Below, in pieces: positions 27,886-34,455 of a stretch of 35,262 bases of DNA. A program made the translations under genes and the position numbers. This DNA is from a virus. How positions within the stretch are numbered: the first letter of the stretch is position 1; the number at the start of each line of letters is the position of its first letter. The DNA is taken from the IMG/VR virus record IMGVR_UViG_3300037337_000041, positions 1 through 35,262 of that record, one strand, 5' to 3'. The notes below the pieces were generated by a model. It was given only the letters and a program-made list of their open reading frames with translations. It searched no databases and was not told the DNA's origin.

Positions 27886-28464
27886 ATGAAAACCTGGTTT
27901 CTTTTAATAATGACAGCGCTAGCCACGGCGGCAGTGCAAGCCCAAACCTTAAAACCGTGGGTTAAAGAGCCATCTGCAATCTTTGGTATTTCGATTGGCC
28001 AGCCTTTGGACACCGATAGACTTGACAAGTGTGGCGGTAAAAGGGCTGATCCGTTGAAAGAACGTGTGCCAGCTTGCATCATGTCGGATAGCAGTAGTGG
28101 CAATTTAACGCTCTCCGACTTCCCTGGTGACTTATTTGACACTGGATTTATTCAAACCAATGACGGCGTGGTTGCTTCTTTGTTGTTAAAAGCACCGCAC
28201 TCTAAATTTATCGAAGTCAGACAATTGTTGATTGAAAGGTATGGCAAGCCAACTACTTTTGAGATGCAAACACTTCAGAACGGTTACGGTAAAAAGTTTA
28301 GTTCTGAAGTCATGGTTTGGGCAGGAAAATCCATCACCCTTACAGTCTCAGAGCGCATGAGCGACACAAATGTGTCAGGTGTGTATTTTGGTAGCAATGC
28401 ACAGTCTGCCGCAAACAGTTCTGGCAGGAAAAAGTCAATCCAAGACGCTTTAAATAAAATGTAG
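27886..28464 (+). CDS. Secreted protein downstream of the repressor (lysogenic conversion candidate)
   Basis: A 192-aa protein from ATG 27886. The first 19 residues (MKTWFLLIMTALATAAVQA) are a clear signal peptide with cleavage before QTLKPW. The mature part has two Cys (DKCGG, PACIM) that could pair, and a domain ending LLIERYGKPTTFEMQTLQNGYGKKF...VMVWAGKSITLTVSERM. I recognise this only as a type of small secreted protein seen in betaproteobacteria. It is the only gene between repressor and terminator, so it should be expressed in lysogens. Exclusion of other phages or host envelope change are possible. Confidence 0.82.
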   Translation: MKTWFLLIMTALATAAVQAQTLKPWVKEPSAIFGISIGQPLDTDRLDKCGGKRADPLKERVPACIMSDSSSGNLTLSDFPGDLFDTGFIQTNDGVVASLLLKAPHSKFIEVRQLLIERYGKPTTFEMQTLQNGYGKKFSSEVMVWAGKSITLTVSERMSDTNVSGVYFGSNAQSAANSSGRKKSIQDALNKM

Positions 28465-28506
28465 CGCACACAACCGCAGCTGCGTCAGTCCAGCGTGCAC
28501 TACCCC

Positions 28507-28530
28507 AACCGCCAACTTGGCGGTTTTTTT
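28507..28530 (+). terminator. Terminator of the repressor operon
   Basis: AACCGCC (28507-28513) and GGCGGTT (28519-28525), extendable inward, with seven T's (28524-28530). Strong intrinsic terminator, ending repressor and secreted-protein transcription before the rightward early promoter. Confidence 0.88.
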
Positions 28531-28583
28531 ACGCCTGTCTCCTGCGATTAAGGGTTTACACCCGAAAAACATTTCACAAATGT

Positions 28584-28597
28584 TTACCTGTGGGTAT
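28584..28597. promoter_or_regulatory. Repressor operator, upstream copy at the rightward promoter
   Basis: TTACCTGTGGGTAT, just upstream of and sharing one base with the -35 of the rightward early promoter; centre 25 bp from the next operator. Same arrangement as 27116-27129. Confidence 0.65.
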
Positions 28598-28625
28598 TGA
28601 CTATGTGATTACCTTGGGGTAAAGT
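28597..28625 (+). promoter_or_regulatory. Early promoter for the rightward accessory operon
   Basis: TTGACT (28597-28602), 17-base spacer, TAAAGT (28620-28625); start predicted near 28632. An AGGAG ribosome site at 28671-28675 precedes the first ATG at 28684. Its boxes and embedded operator closely mirror the leftward promoter. Confidence 0.75.
28609..28622. promoter_or_regulatory. Repressor operator, spacer copy (TTACCTTGGGGTAA)
   Basis: Perfect TTACC/GGTAA arms within the spacer and first bases of the -10 of the rightward promoter; differs from the leftward spacer operator at one base. Confidence 0.75.
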
Positions 28626-28683
28626 TGCACCAAGCGCAAACCAAACAGTCTGCGCGGTAGATCAACACACAGGAGCAAGTCAC

Positions 28684-28947
28684 ATGCAAGTCGCAAATTT
28701 TGAACAGGCCGCAGTCGCGCTGATTGCAGACACCCGGCGCACCAGCGCATACCAGGTACTGCGCGAATTGCGCCCCTGCCACCCTACCAGCGGCGAGCTT
28801 GTGATGCTCATCAACGTACTGGCAGACCGCGTGGCGCGCAGCCAAAACGGCATGAGCGAAGCCGCCCGCTGCGAGATGCTGGGCTACTTGGACGCTGCTG
28901 CAGACGTGGCCATGGCAGCAGACGACGCCGAGCAGGTGTCAGCATGA
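28684..28947 (+). CDS. Hypothetical early protein
   Basis: An 87-aa helical protein: NFEQAAVALIADTRRTSAYQVLRELRPCHPTSGELVMLINVLADRVARSQ, then an Ala/Asp-rich end. First gene of the repressor-controlled rightward operon, with an AGGAG ribosome site 8 bases before the ATG. It overlaps the next gene as ATGA. Family not recognised. Confidence 0.78.
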   Translation: MQVANFEQAAVALIADTRRTSAYQVLRELRPCHPTSGELVMLINVLADRVARSQNGMSEAARCEMLGYLDAAADVAMAADDAEQVSA

Positions 28948-29228
28948 GCGCCGATATCAAACTGTGCGCTGTACTGGCGGCATTACCGGCCGATGCACCG
29001 TTGTCTTACTTCCCGAGACAACACGCTCACGTTTATGGGGACGTGTACGGGGACAACGACAAGTACGTGCACTACTACGCTGTTGACCCCTCTGATTGCT
29101 CGCTGGGAAACAAAGGCGAGTGGACGCTGCATTTAACCAGGATGGACGCGCAAGGCAGACGCTGGTCCGCCGCTGGCGGCAAATTTACACGGACAGCAAG
29201 CGGCGAATTTGTGGCGGTGACAGCATGA
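28944..29228 (+). CDS. Hypothetical early protein
   Basis: A 94-aa protein with HAHVYGDVYGDNDKYVHYYAVDPSDCSLGNKGEWTLHLTRMDAQGRRW, rich in Tyr, Asp and His, which looks like a small beta fold. No family recognised. 4-base overlaps with both neighbours place it firmly in the operon. Confidence 0.72.
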   Translation: MSADIKLCAVLAALPADAPLSYFPRQHAHVYGDVYGDNDKYVHYYAVDPSDCSLGNKGEWTLHLTRMDAQGRRWSAAGGKFTRTASGEFVAVTA

Positions 29229-29473
29229 ACAACGCCTTCAAAACCGCCTTGGGCGTGACAGCCTTCGCCCTGCTGCTGATGGCTGGCTCAATTGACGGTC
29301 CAAGCGACACCCAAGCCGCCGAGGACGTGGCCAGCGAACTGACCGGCGCACCGCTGATGGCTGACCAGGCCGCACGCTGCGAGCATCTCTACGGCGCTGA
29401 TGTGCAGGTTTTTGTGATGGACGGCCAGCATGTTGTTTGCCGCCCGGCGAATGTTGCGAGGGCTGTGAAATGA
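29225..29473 (+). CDS. Small exported protein
   Basis: An 82-aa protein from ATG 29225, overlapping the upstream stop as ATGA; the open frame from 29096 is in the wrong frame for the upstream gene and rejected. The N-terminus (NNAFKTALGVTAFALLLMAGSIDG) is a signal peptide or single membrane anchor; the mature part has two Cys (RCEHLYGADVQVFVMDGQHVVC) able to pair. Periplasmic or membrane location likely; function unknown. Confidence 0.72.
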   Translation: MNNAFKTALGVTAFALLLMAGSIDGPSDTQAAEDVASELTGAPLMADQAARCEHLYGADVQVFVMDGQHVVCRPANVARAVK

Positions 29474-29625
29474 GCCGCGATCAAGGCCCCCGCCGCATCC
29501 CAACGGTCACGCGCTGGTATCACCGCCGCACTGTCAAGGACAGCACGCTGCTGTGGAGCTGGCTGGCGCTGACGGTATTTTTTGCATCACTGGCGCTTTC
29601 TGCCGGTATCTTTTTAGGAGCATAA
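29470..29625 (+). CDS. Small single-TM protein
   Basis: A 51-aa protein from ATG 29470 (ATGA overlap). A basic N-terminal half (RRIPTVTRWYHRRTVKD) is followed by one membrane helix (LLWSWLALTVFFASLALSAGIFLGA). Topology suggests the basic end faces the cytoplasm. Small early membrane proteins of this type are often exclusion or host-interference factors; nothing here proves it. Confidence 0.7.
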   Translation: MSRDQGPRRIPTVTRWYHRRTVKDSTLLWSWLALTVFFASLALSAGIFLGA

Positions 29626-29628
29626 AAC

Positions 29629-29742
29629 ATGACGCTCGTTCAATCCCTGCGCTTTGAGTACATGCTCTCGCGCCGCTGTCACAGCGCCCCCGTGGCGGCT
29701 TTCATGGCCCTGCGCGAAACACTCAAGCTCACCCCGTTTTGA
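29629..29742 (+). CDS. Very small protein, 37 aa
   Basis: I read this frame directly: MTLVQSLRFEYMLSRRCHSA, then VAAFMALRETLKLTPF. AGGAG lies 9 bases before the ATG. Short basic helical peptide; no family recognised. Confidence 0.5.
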   Translation: MTLVQSLRFEYMLSRRCHSAPVAAFMALRETLKLTPF

Positions 29743-29820
29743 GGCAAGTTGCTGGCCTTTTTCAGCAACACGGCTTTGGATTTGTGCCGACTTACAAACC
29801 GAACTTAAACGATAAATATC

Positions 29821-30204
29821 ATGCCAAAAATCTCCGAAATGCTCCCATCTTCCTACCTCAAACAATCTGATTTTGATGAGGGTGGAATCATCGTGACAGT
29901 CAGCCGCGTTGAGCAAAAAAACGTTGCACGCGAAGATGAGCCGCCAGAAAACAAGTGGATTGTGTACTTCACAGAGTACGAAAAAGCGATGGTTTTGAAC
30001 ACCACCAACATCAACGGGCTTGCCAAAGCTTGTGGCAGCGACGACACCGACGACTGGCCAGGCAAGGAAGTTGTGGTGTATGTAGACCCGAATGTGGGCT
30101 ACGGCGGCAAAACCACAGGCGGCTTGCGAATCAAGAAGTACAACGTGCCGGCAGCGCCTAAGGTAGCCGTGCGCCAAGCTGTGCAAGAAGCACCACCCTT
30201 CTGA
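29821..30204 (+). CDS. OB-fold-like, possibly DNA-binding protein
   Basis: A 127-aa protein: KISEMLPSSYLKQSDFDEGGIIVTVSRVEQKNV, NKWIVYFTEYEKAMVLNTTNINGLAKACGSDDTDDWPGKEVVVYVDPNVGYGGKTTGGLRIKKY and a disordered end finishing APPF. The pattern (YL-x-SD, V-x-FTE-x-x-KAMVLN-x-TN, DDWPGK) is a widespread phage family with a likely OB-type fold, often near recombination genes. The acidic/hydrophobic C-terminal PPF recalls SSB tails. DNA binding is inferred. Stop overlaps the next ATG (TGATG). Confidence 0.78.
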   Translation: MPKISEMLPSSYLKQSDFDEGGIIVTVSRVEQKNVAREDEPPENKWIVYFTEYEKAMVLNTTNINGLAKACGSDDTDDWPGKEVVVYVDPNVGYGGKTTGGLRIKKYNVPAAPKVAVRQAVQEAPPF

Positions 30205-30377
30205 TGCCAGTCAAAGACCCAGCCGCTTACGCCAAAAGCCCGAAAGGGTTTGCGGCCAGGGCACGCGCCCGGGTGAAGTACCTGGCTAAGTACAAGGCAA
30301 TTCAGGCCGCCAGGCTTGAGATGCCCATCACCGCGCATTGCATTCAACCACTTTTAAGCACCTGGGGACGATCATGA
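30204..30377 (+). CDS. Small basic protein
   Basis: A 57-aa frame read directly: MPVKDPAAYAKSPKGFAARA, then ARVKYLAKYKAIQAARLEMP and a short tail ending WGRS. Lys/Arg-rich helix, possibly nucleic-acid binding. It overlaps the gene before (TGATG) and after (ATGA, 30374-30377), which supports its limits. Family not recognised. Confidence 0.68.
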   Translation: MPVKDPAAYAKSPKGFAARARARVKYLAKYKAIQAARLEMPITAHCIQPLLSTWGRS

Positions 30378-30886
30378 ATATTTCACTTTATCAAGCTGTC
30401 ATTGAAAAGCAGAATGCAATCATGCTGTGCTGTGACGAGGATGGTGTGATTGACACCGACAAACTAGACATGATTGACGGCACGTTCCACGATAAAGCTG
30501 TGGCATGTGTAGCAGTGGCAAAAACATTGCGAAACCAAGCGCTAGGACTGATTACGCAGCGCGACCAATTGCTTTGGGAGTACCAGCGAGAAATTAATCG
30601 CCTAGAAATCAACGTTGCCAAGCTTCACGGCAATATCAAAGCGGCAATGCAAGCCACCGGCACGTTCAGTATTCAATCCGACGATGGACTACTTAGGGCG
30701 CGCCTTCAAAACAACCCACCCGCTGTTGAGGTGTATGAGCGGGGACTGATCCCCGCCGAGTTCATGACGCAGCCAGTGGCGCCAGCACCAGCGCCAGACA
30801 AGACGGCCATTAAAGCTGCTCTGAAGCTCGGCATCGAGGTGCAGGGCTGTCGCCTGACGCACGGCGTGAGCTTGCGGGTGAGCTGA
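30374..30886 (+). CDS. Siphovirus Gp157-like protein
   Basis: A 170-aa protein from ATG 30374. The core (DTDKLDMIDGTFHDKAVACVAVAKTLRNQALGLITQRDQLLWEYQREINRLEINVAKLHGNIKAAMQATG) is the long helical pattern of Gp157, followed by a short beta part (FSIQSDDGLLRARLQNNPPAVEV) and GLIPAEFM...DKTAIKAALKLGIEVQGCRL. The family is known from Streptococcus phage Sfi21-type work on phage resistance; its biochemical role is unclear. Confidence 0.87.
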   Translation: MNISLYQAVIEKQNAIMLCCDEDGVIDTDKLDMIDGTFHDKAVACVAVAKTLRNQALGLITQRDQLLWEYQREINRLEINVAKLHGNIKAAMQATGTFSIQSDDGLLRARLQNNPPAVEVYERGLIPAEFMTQPVAPAPAPDKTAIKAALKLGIEVQGCRLTHGVSLRVS

Positions 30887-30887
30887 G

Positions 30888-31376
30888 ATGAGCCACGGAC
30901 GCAAACCCCGCCAGCCGCGCTGGCCCGCTAACAACCTGGCGCACGAGTCCACGGTTCACAAACTCAGGACGTTTGACGCCGACGAATCAGCTGAGCTTGT
31001 GAATGAAGCGCGCATGGCCTGGCATCACCTGACGCACGGCAAAGGTACGAAAGATCACTTTGATACGCTGGGCAACGCCCTGAATGCCACGCTGATTTTG
31101 AGTGAGCCTGTCGGCCAGCAGGCGGTAGATATTGCCGTCAGCGCGCAGCTTGCTGCCGTGTCGATGCAGCAGCGCTACCACCGCACCGGCAGCTTTGGAG
31201 CGGATGCCGCAGCGCTGGAGCATGTGCCTGCCGGGCTGGACTTGTTTGAGCAGCTCATGGGTTTTAGCAACCCTCTGCAGCTGGTGCGAGCTGTTGAGCA
31301 GTCGTGGCAGCGAATTAGAGAAGGCGACGTGCTGGCATCGGCACACCCGAAAAATCAACAACGGACGTCAGCATGA
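30888..31376 (+). CDS. Hypothetical phage protein
   Basis: A 162-aa helical protein: ESAELVNEARMAWHHLTHGKGTKDHFDTLGNALNATLILSEPVGQQAVDIAVSAQLAAVSMQQRYHRTGSFGADAAALEHVPAGLDLFEQLMGFSNPLQLVRAVEQSW. The type is common in betaproteobacterial phage early regions but I know no function. Starts one base after the Gp157 stop and overlaps the next gene as ATGA. Confidence 0.78.
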   Translation: MSHGRKPRQPRWPANNLAHESTVHKLRTFDADESAELVNEARMAWHHLTHGKGTKDHFDTLGNALNATLILSEPVGQQAVDIAVSAQLAAVSMQQRYHRTGSFGADAAALEHVPAGLDLFEQLMGFSNPLQLVRAVEQSWQRIREGDVLASAHPKNQQRTSA

Positions 31377-31657
31377 AACACAAACACTACGACATGATTC
31401 TGCTATGGGCTAACGGAGCAGCCATAGAGACGAGTTACGCAGAGATTAAAACAAACTCCGCAACTTTTTGGGAGCCTGTAGAAAACCCACATTGGCTTGA
31501 AAGCCAGAGTTACCGCGTCAAACATCCAGCGAAGCCTTGCCCGGAGAGGATGGAAGAGTATCTCAATGCGCTGCTGTTTCTTTGCGCTTTGAATAATACC
31601 GATACCCCGCTTGCAACCAAAAAATCTATTTTGCTGGCCCTCCAACCAAAGGAATAA
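31373..31657 (+). CDS. Hypothetical phage protein
   Basis: A 94-aa protein: HYDMILLWANGAAIETSYAEIKTNSATFWEPVENPHWLESQSYRVKHP, then a helical end with CP-ER-MEEYLNALLFLCALN. The W-x2-x3-x-YRVK segment is a small recurrent module of phage accessory proteins, often present once or twice per protein. No function known. Confidence 0.72.
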   Translation: MKHKHYDMILLWANGAAIETSYAEIKTNSATFWEPVENPHWLESQSYRVKHPAKPCPERMEEYLNALLFLCALNNTDTPLATKKSILLALQPKE

Positions 31658-31659
31658 AC

Positions 31660-32355
31660 ATGACACCACCCAACGGCAAAGCTTACAGCAACAAGAAGTC
31701 AGCAAAGAAAAACGCAACCAACCCGCTGACGAAAGACCAACTCAAAGCACTTGACCCCTTTCAGCAGTGGAGCCCATCTGATCTTCATACATGGGTGCTG
31801 CGCCAAGCATCCCACCTTACATCGGCAGCTGCCGATAGACTGGAGTTTGACACTGCCGCCGGGGCACTTGAAAACATGCCGCAGCCAGTCATTGCGTCAG
31901 TAGGCTGGCAGTTGGTGCCGATTGAGCCAACGCAGGAAATGATTCAAGCGATGGCAACTGCTTGGGCTAGTTGTGTCAATGCAAACGACCCTAACGAGTG
32001 TGTTGCCGAGTATCGCGCCATGCTTGCAGCCGCCCCCGCCGCCAGGGCACAGCCAGTCATTGCGCCACGTCTGCCTATGACTGAAGAGGACTTGCCAAGC
32101 TGCCCTGACCATTGCTGGCACTGGACCAGCGTAGAAAAACAAGTGCTGCTCGATTGGGGTAACAAACTGACAGCGCCTACACACACCCCACAGCCAGTCA
32201 TTGCGCCAGCGTTAAGTCTGACTCACGAAATGATTGACGCCGCATACCGAAAAGTCTGGTCAACAGTGACGCACAGAGAGCGTTTAGCGGCGTTTGCTTA
32301 TGAAATCGAAGCCGCCATCAAATCAGCTCACCTCATCACGGGAGACAAGTCATGA
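31660..32355 (+). CDS. Mosaic accessory protein with three QPVIA linkers
   Basis: A 231-aa protein made of small modules joined by a repeated linker. Order: basic start, helical unit ending GALENMP, linker QPVIAS (75-80), WQLVPIEPTQEMIQAMATAWASC...YRAMLAAAP, linker QPVIAP (131-136), a Cys/His/Trp-rich unit (EEDLPSCPDHCWHWTSVEKQVLL), linker QPVIAP (178-183), then LTHEMIDAAYRKVWSTVTHRERLAAFAYEIEAAIKS. The linkers are encoded by the same 15 bases each time. Looks built by shuffling of cassettes. Function unknown. Confidence 0.75.
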   Translation: MTPPNGKAYSNKKSAKKNATNPLTKDQLKALDPFQQWSPSDLHTWVLRQASHLTSAAADRLEFDTAAGALENMPQPVIASVGWQLVPIEPTQEMIQAMATAWASCVNANDPNECVAEYRAMLAAAPAARAQPVIAPRLPMTEEDLPSCPDHCWHWTSVEKQVLLDWGNKLTAPTHTPQPVIAPALSLTHEMIDAAYRKVWSTVTHRERLAAFAYEIEAAIKSAHLITGDKS

Positions 32356-32534
32356 CCGAATCAGAAAAAGCAACACCGCAGCCAGTCATTGCGTCAGAAC
32401 CGACGCTGAGCCAGTATCAAAATTACAACGGCGGGTGGAGCGATTTTATAGACGAGAACCACTATCTTGACACGGTAGCAGATGGTAAGTGCCGCGTTCG
32501 ATCGCTCTACGCCGCCCCGCAGCAAGTCATTGCG
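31882..32534 (+). repeat. Five dispersed 15-bp repeats, CAGCCAGTCATTGCG
   Basis: Copies at 31882, 32050, 32191, 32379 and 32520 (the last with one mismatch). Spacing is 168, 141, 188 and 141 bp. All five are in frame across two genes and encode QPVIA (QQVIA in the last). Confidence 0.9.
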
Positions 32535-32756
32535 CCACCGCAGTCGGACATCACCGAACTTCTGGCCCGATTACAAGCGGCTGAAGCCGACGCTGCAAAG
32601 CTCCGCTGGTTACTTGAAAACAACTGCGACTGGAGCTGGCAACCCACTCGGTTCAACGCTGAAATCATTTCAGGCTTTACTCACAAAAGTACAAGCTATT
32701 TAGGCTATCAATTTAGTGATTCTGTTGACGCAGCCCGCGCAAAGGGGGAAGCATGA
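32352..32756 (+). CDS. Mosaic accessory protein with two QPVIA-type linkers
   Basis: A 134-aa protein overlapping the previous gene as ATGA. Modules: linker QPVIAS (10-15), WSDFIDENHYLDTVADGKCRVRSLYAAP, linker QQVIAP (57-62), and a coiled helix ITELLARLQAAEADAAKLRWLLENNCDWSWQ followed by a short end DSVDAARAKGEA. The VRSLYAAP unit and the LQAAEADAAKLRWLL helix are cassettes seen in many phage early proteins. Function unknown. Confidence 0.75.
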   Translation: MTESEKATPQPVIASEPTLSQYQNYNGGWSDFIDENHYLDTVADGKCRVRSLYAAPQQVIAPPQSDITELLARLQAAEADAAKLRWLLENNCDWSWQPTRFNAEIISGFTHKSTSYLGYQFSDSVDAARAKGEA

Positions 32757-32949
32757 CCACGAACCAGGCCGCAGCCGTAGACCCAGATTACTTCTGGCGT
32801 CCTATGGCCGACTGCCCGCGCAATGCCAAAGTGCAGCTGCTCGGCGAAGGCGGCGTGGCGATTTACAGCACGTTTGACGGTAAGGACAACGGCTGGCAGG
32901 GCAGGGCTGGGCGCCGCTGCCGAAGATGCGGAAAGAGGTGACAGCATGA
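32753..32949 (+). pseudogene. DUF551-like small protein broken by a 5-bp duplication
   Basis: The frame from 32753 gives YFWRPMADCPRNAKVQLLGEGGVAIYSTFDGKDNGWQG, matching the DUF551-like W-x-PM...LLGEGGVA-x-Y...GKD-x-W-x-G pattern, then turns into RAGRRCRRCGKR and stops at 32941. The expected ending WAPLPKMRKEVTA is present in another frame at 32908-32946, with its TGA overlapping the next ATG. A tandem AGGGC (32898-32902, 32903-32907) explains the shift: removing one copy restores the full protein. The current product may be non-functional or altered only at the end. Confidence 0.8.
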
Positions 32950-33182
32950 CGACAGCACATTCACCCGAGGCCATTTTGCAGCGCCTGGACATGCTGACCA
33001 CGGCATTTATTGCCATGGCGCGCGTCACTGGCGCACGCCTGACACGCACAGAGGTGTGTGAGCGCCTGGGCATTCACCGCAACACCGTCGCGGCGTTCAT
33101 TGCAGACAAGGGCTTTCCGACCCCTACGCGGGATGGCAAGTGGCTGCTGGCCGAGGTGGTAAAGTGGGAATCACAGCGGTAG
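32946..33182 (+). CDS. Excisionase-like helix-turn-helix protein
   Basis: A 78-aa protein from ATG 32946; an open frame from 32823 is out of phase with the upstream gene and rejected. The C-terminal half is a MerR/AlpA-like winged helix: RLTRTEVCERLGIHRNTVAAFIADKGFPTPTRDGKWLLAEVVKWE. Size, fold and position (last gene of the early operon, tail to tail with the integrase two bases away) fit an excisionase that bends attachment-site DNA. It could also be an AlpA-type regulator. Confidence 0.75.
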   Translation: MTTAHSPEAILQRLDMLTTAFIAMARVTGARLTRTEVCERLGIHRNTVAAFIADKGFPTPTRDGKWLLAEVVKWESQR

Positions 33183-33184
33183 CG

Positions 33185-34183
33185 TTACTTCAGCTTGGCG
33201 GCAATATCCGAAGCCTTGGGGTTGAAGTACGTCAGCGCCTGGCTGGTGTTCTTCCAGCCAAACACCTTGCACAGCTCCAAAATGTGCAACTGTCCGGCCA
33301 TTCGCGTCGCTGCGGTGTGCCGGGCATCGTGGAACGTGAAGCCATTCAGCTTGGCCCGCGCCCGCGCACGCCGAAACAGCGCGTCCAGTGTTTCGGCAGA
33401 CACGCCTACAACCCGCACATCATCCCAGCCGCGCAGCCTTGCCACAATCTTTTGCGCAACGGGTGAAAACGGCACATCCCGGCTAACGCCTGTCTCAATA
33501 TTCTTGACATTGTGGGCAGTGCAGTAGGTTTGCCGGACGTCAGCCCACAGCAGGCCGCACAGCTCACCGGCGCGCATCCCGGTGGCCAGCGCCAGCAAAA
33601 AACAAGCTGCAACAGCTTGTGACACCGAACGCACATGGCCGCGCTGGTGTCCGAGGGCACGCAGCACCCCCCGAATTTCCCGCGAACTCACCACGCGCTT
33701 GCGGTGCGCCGGGCTGGACGGCTTTTTCACCTCCCGGATGGGGTTGACGGTGATCCACCGCCACTCGGTGCGAGCCGTCTCCAGCACGGACGATAGTAGC
33801 GTCATGTCGCGCAGCACCGTGCCGCGTGAGGTGTCCACCAGCCGCCTGTCGCGCCAGGCCTTTAGATCGTCGGCGGTGAATTTGGCCAGCAGCTTGTGAA
33901 CCGGCAAGCCGTGGGCGGGCTTTTGGAACGCCGTCAGCCGGACGATCTCCCAGTGCTCGCCCCGGCGCTTGGGCGACTCCTCATCGGCAAACCGGCGCAG
34001 CGCGTCCAGCAACGTCTTGTCCGTGCCTTTGCTGCCGGTGACATCGAGCTTGGCCTGAGCCAGTGTCGCCACTTGGAACGCTGTTGCCTCGCGTGCGGTG
34101 TCAAAGGTTCCGCTGTAGCGCTGGCCGCTGGACTCGAACTGAATACGCCAGGTGCCTTGGGCGGTTTTTTTGGCTTTTGCCAT
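33185..34183 (-). CDS. int: Tyrosine integrase
   Basis: A 332-aa site-specific recombinase. The N-terminus (GTWRIQFESSGQRYSGTFDTAREATAFQ) is an arm-binding-type beta domain; residues about 55-165 are the SAM-like core-binding domain; the catalytic domain follows. Active residues: Arg204 (ATGMRAGEL), Lys227 (HNVKN), His285 and Arg288 (HDARHT), Trp310 in the H/W position and Tyr319 (QALTYF). All are present, so the enzyme should be active. The candidate attP core lies 131 bases upstream of its start. Confidence 0.96.
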   Translation of the reverse strand: MAKAKKTAQGTWRIQFESSGQRYSGTFDTAREATAFQVATLAQAKLDVTGSKGTDKTLLDALRRFADEESPKRRGEHWEIVRLTAFQKPAHGLPVHKLLAKFTADDLKAWRDRRLVDTSRGTVLRDMTLLSSVLETARTEWRWITVNPIREVKKPSSPAHRKRVVSSREIRGVLRALGHQRGHVRSVSQAVAACFLLALATGMRAGELCGLLWADVRQTYCTAHNVKNIETGVSRDVPFSPVAQKIVARLRGWDDVRVVGVSAETLDALFRRARARAKLNGFTFHDARHTAATRMAGQLHILELCKVFGWKNTSQALTYFNPKASDIAAKLK

Positions 34184-34230
34184 CGGGGGGTGATTCGGGG
34201 GGATTGTGGGGACACAACTTGTGCCAGGTA

Positions 34231-34307
34231 GTGCAACTGCTGCACAACACCACCATCATAAGAGCCGTTTTGTGCGTGTTACAGCAGTGGATGCACTGTG
34301 TTGCACA
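34231..34307. repeat. Inverted short repeats beside attP, possible integrase arm sites
   Basis: GTGCAAC (34231-34237) and its inverse GTTGCAC (34300-34306) flank the region, and GTGCA-ACTGC-TGCAC is palindromic (34231-34245). Such repeats near the attP core could be arm-type binding sites; not provable by eye. Confidence 0.4.
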
Positions 34308-34313
34308 AAAGCT

Positions 34314-34335
34314 TGGTGCCTGAGACCGGAATCGA
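34314..34335. other. Candidate attP core, matches a tRNA 3' end
   Basis: On the minus strand the 22 bases end in CAGGCACCA and start TCGATTCCGG. This reads as the second half of a T-loop, the T-stem 3' side CCGGT, acceptor strand CTCAGGC, discriminator A and CCA. No tRNA 5' part is present, as expected for an attP that restores a host tRNA gene on integration. The acceptor (partner GCCTGAG) suggests a leucine tRNA, but this is tentative. Confidence 0.75.
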
Positions 34336-34455
34336 GAATGCCCTATTCATGCGGGTTCGGACAACAATGTGGGGGTTTTTCGCGGGGACAGCTTTTTTAT
34401 GCCGCCAATTCGGCTCAGTTTGCCGGTTCTTGGCGAAGGCCAGATTGTGCCACCG

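Noticed and set aside
31882-32534. CRISPR-like array from the five 15-bp repeats
   Set aside because: Repeats are short, unevenly spaced by 141-188 bp and in frame within coding sequence; no cas genes.
34314-34335. Possible tRNA gene
   Set aside because: Only the 3' end of a tRNA is present; no anticodon arm or D arm can be built from flanking bases, so it is an attachment core, not a gene.
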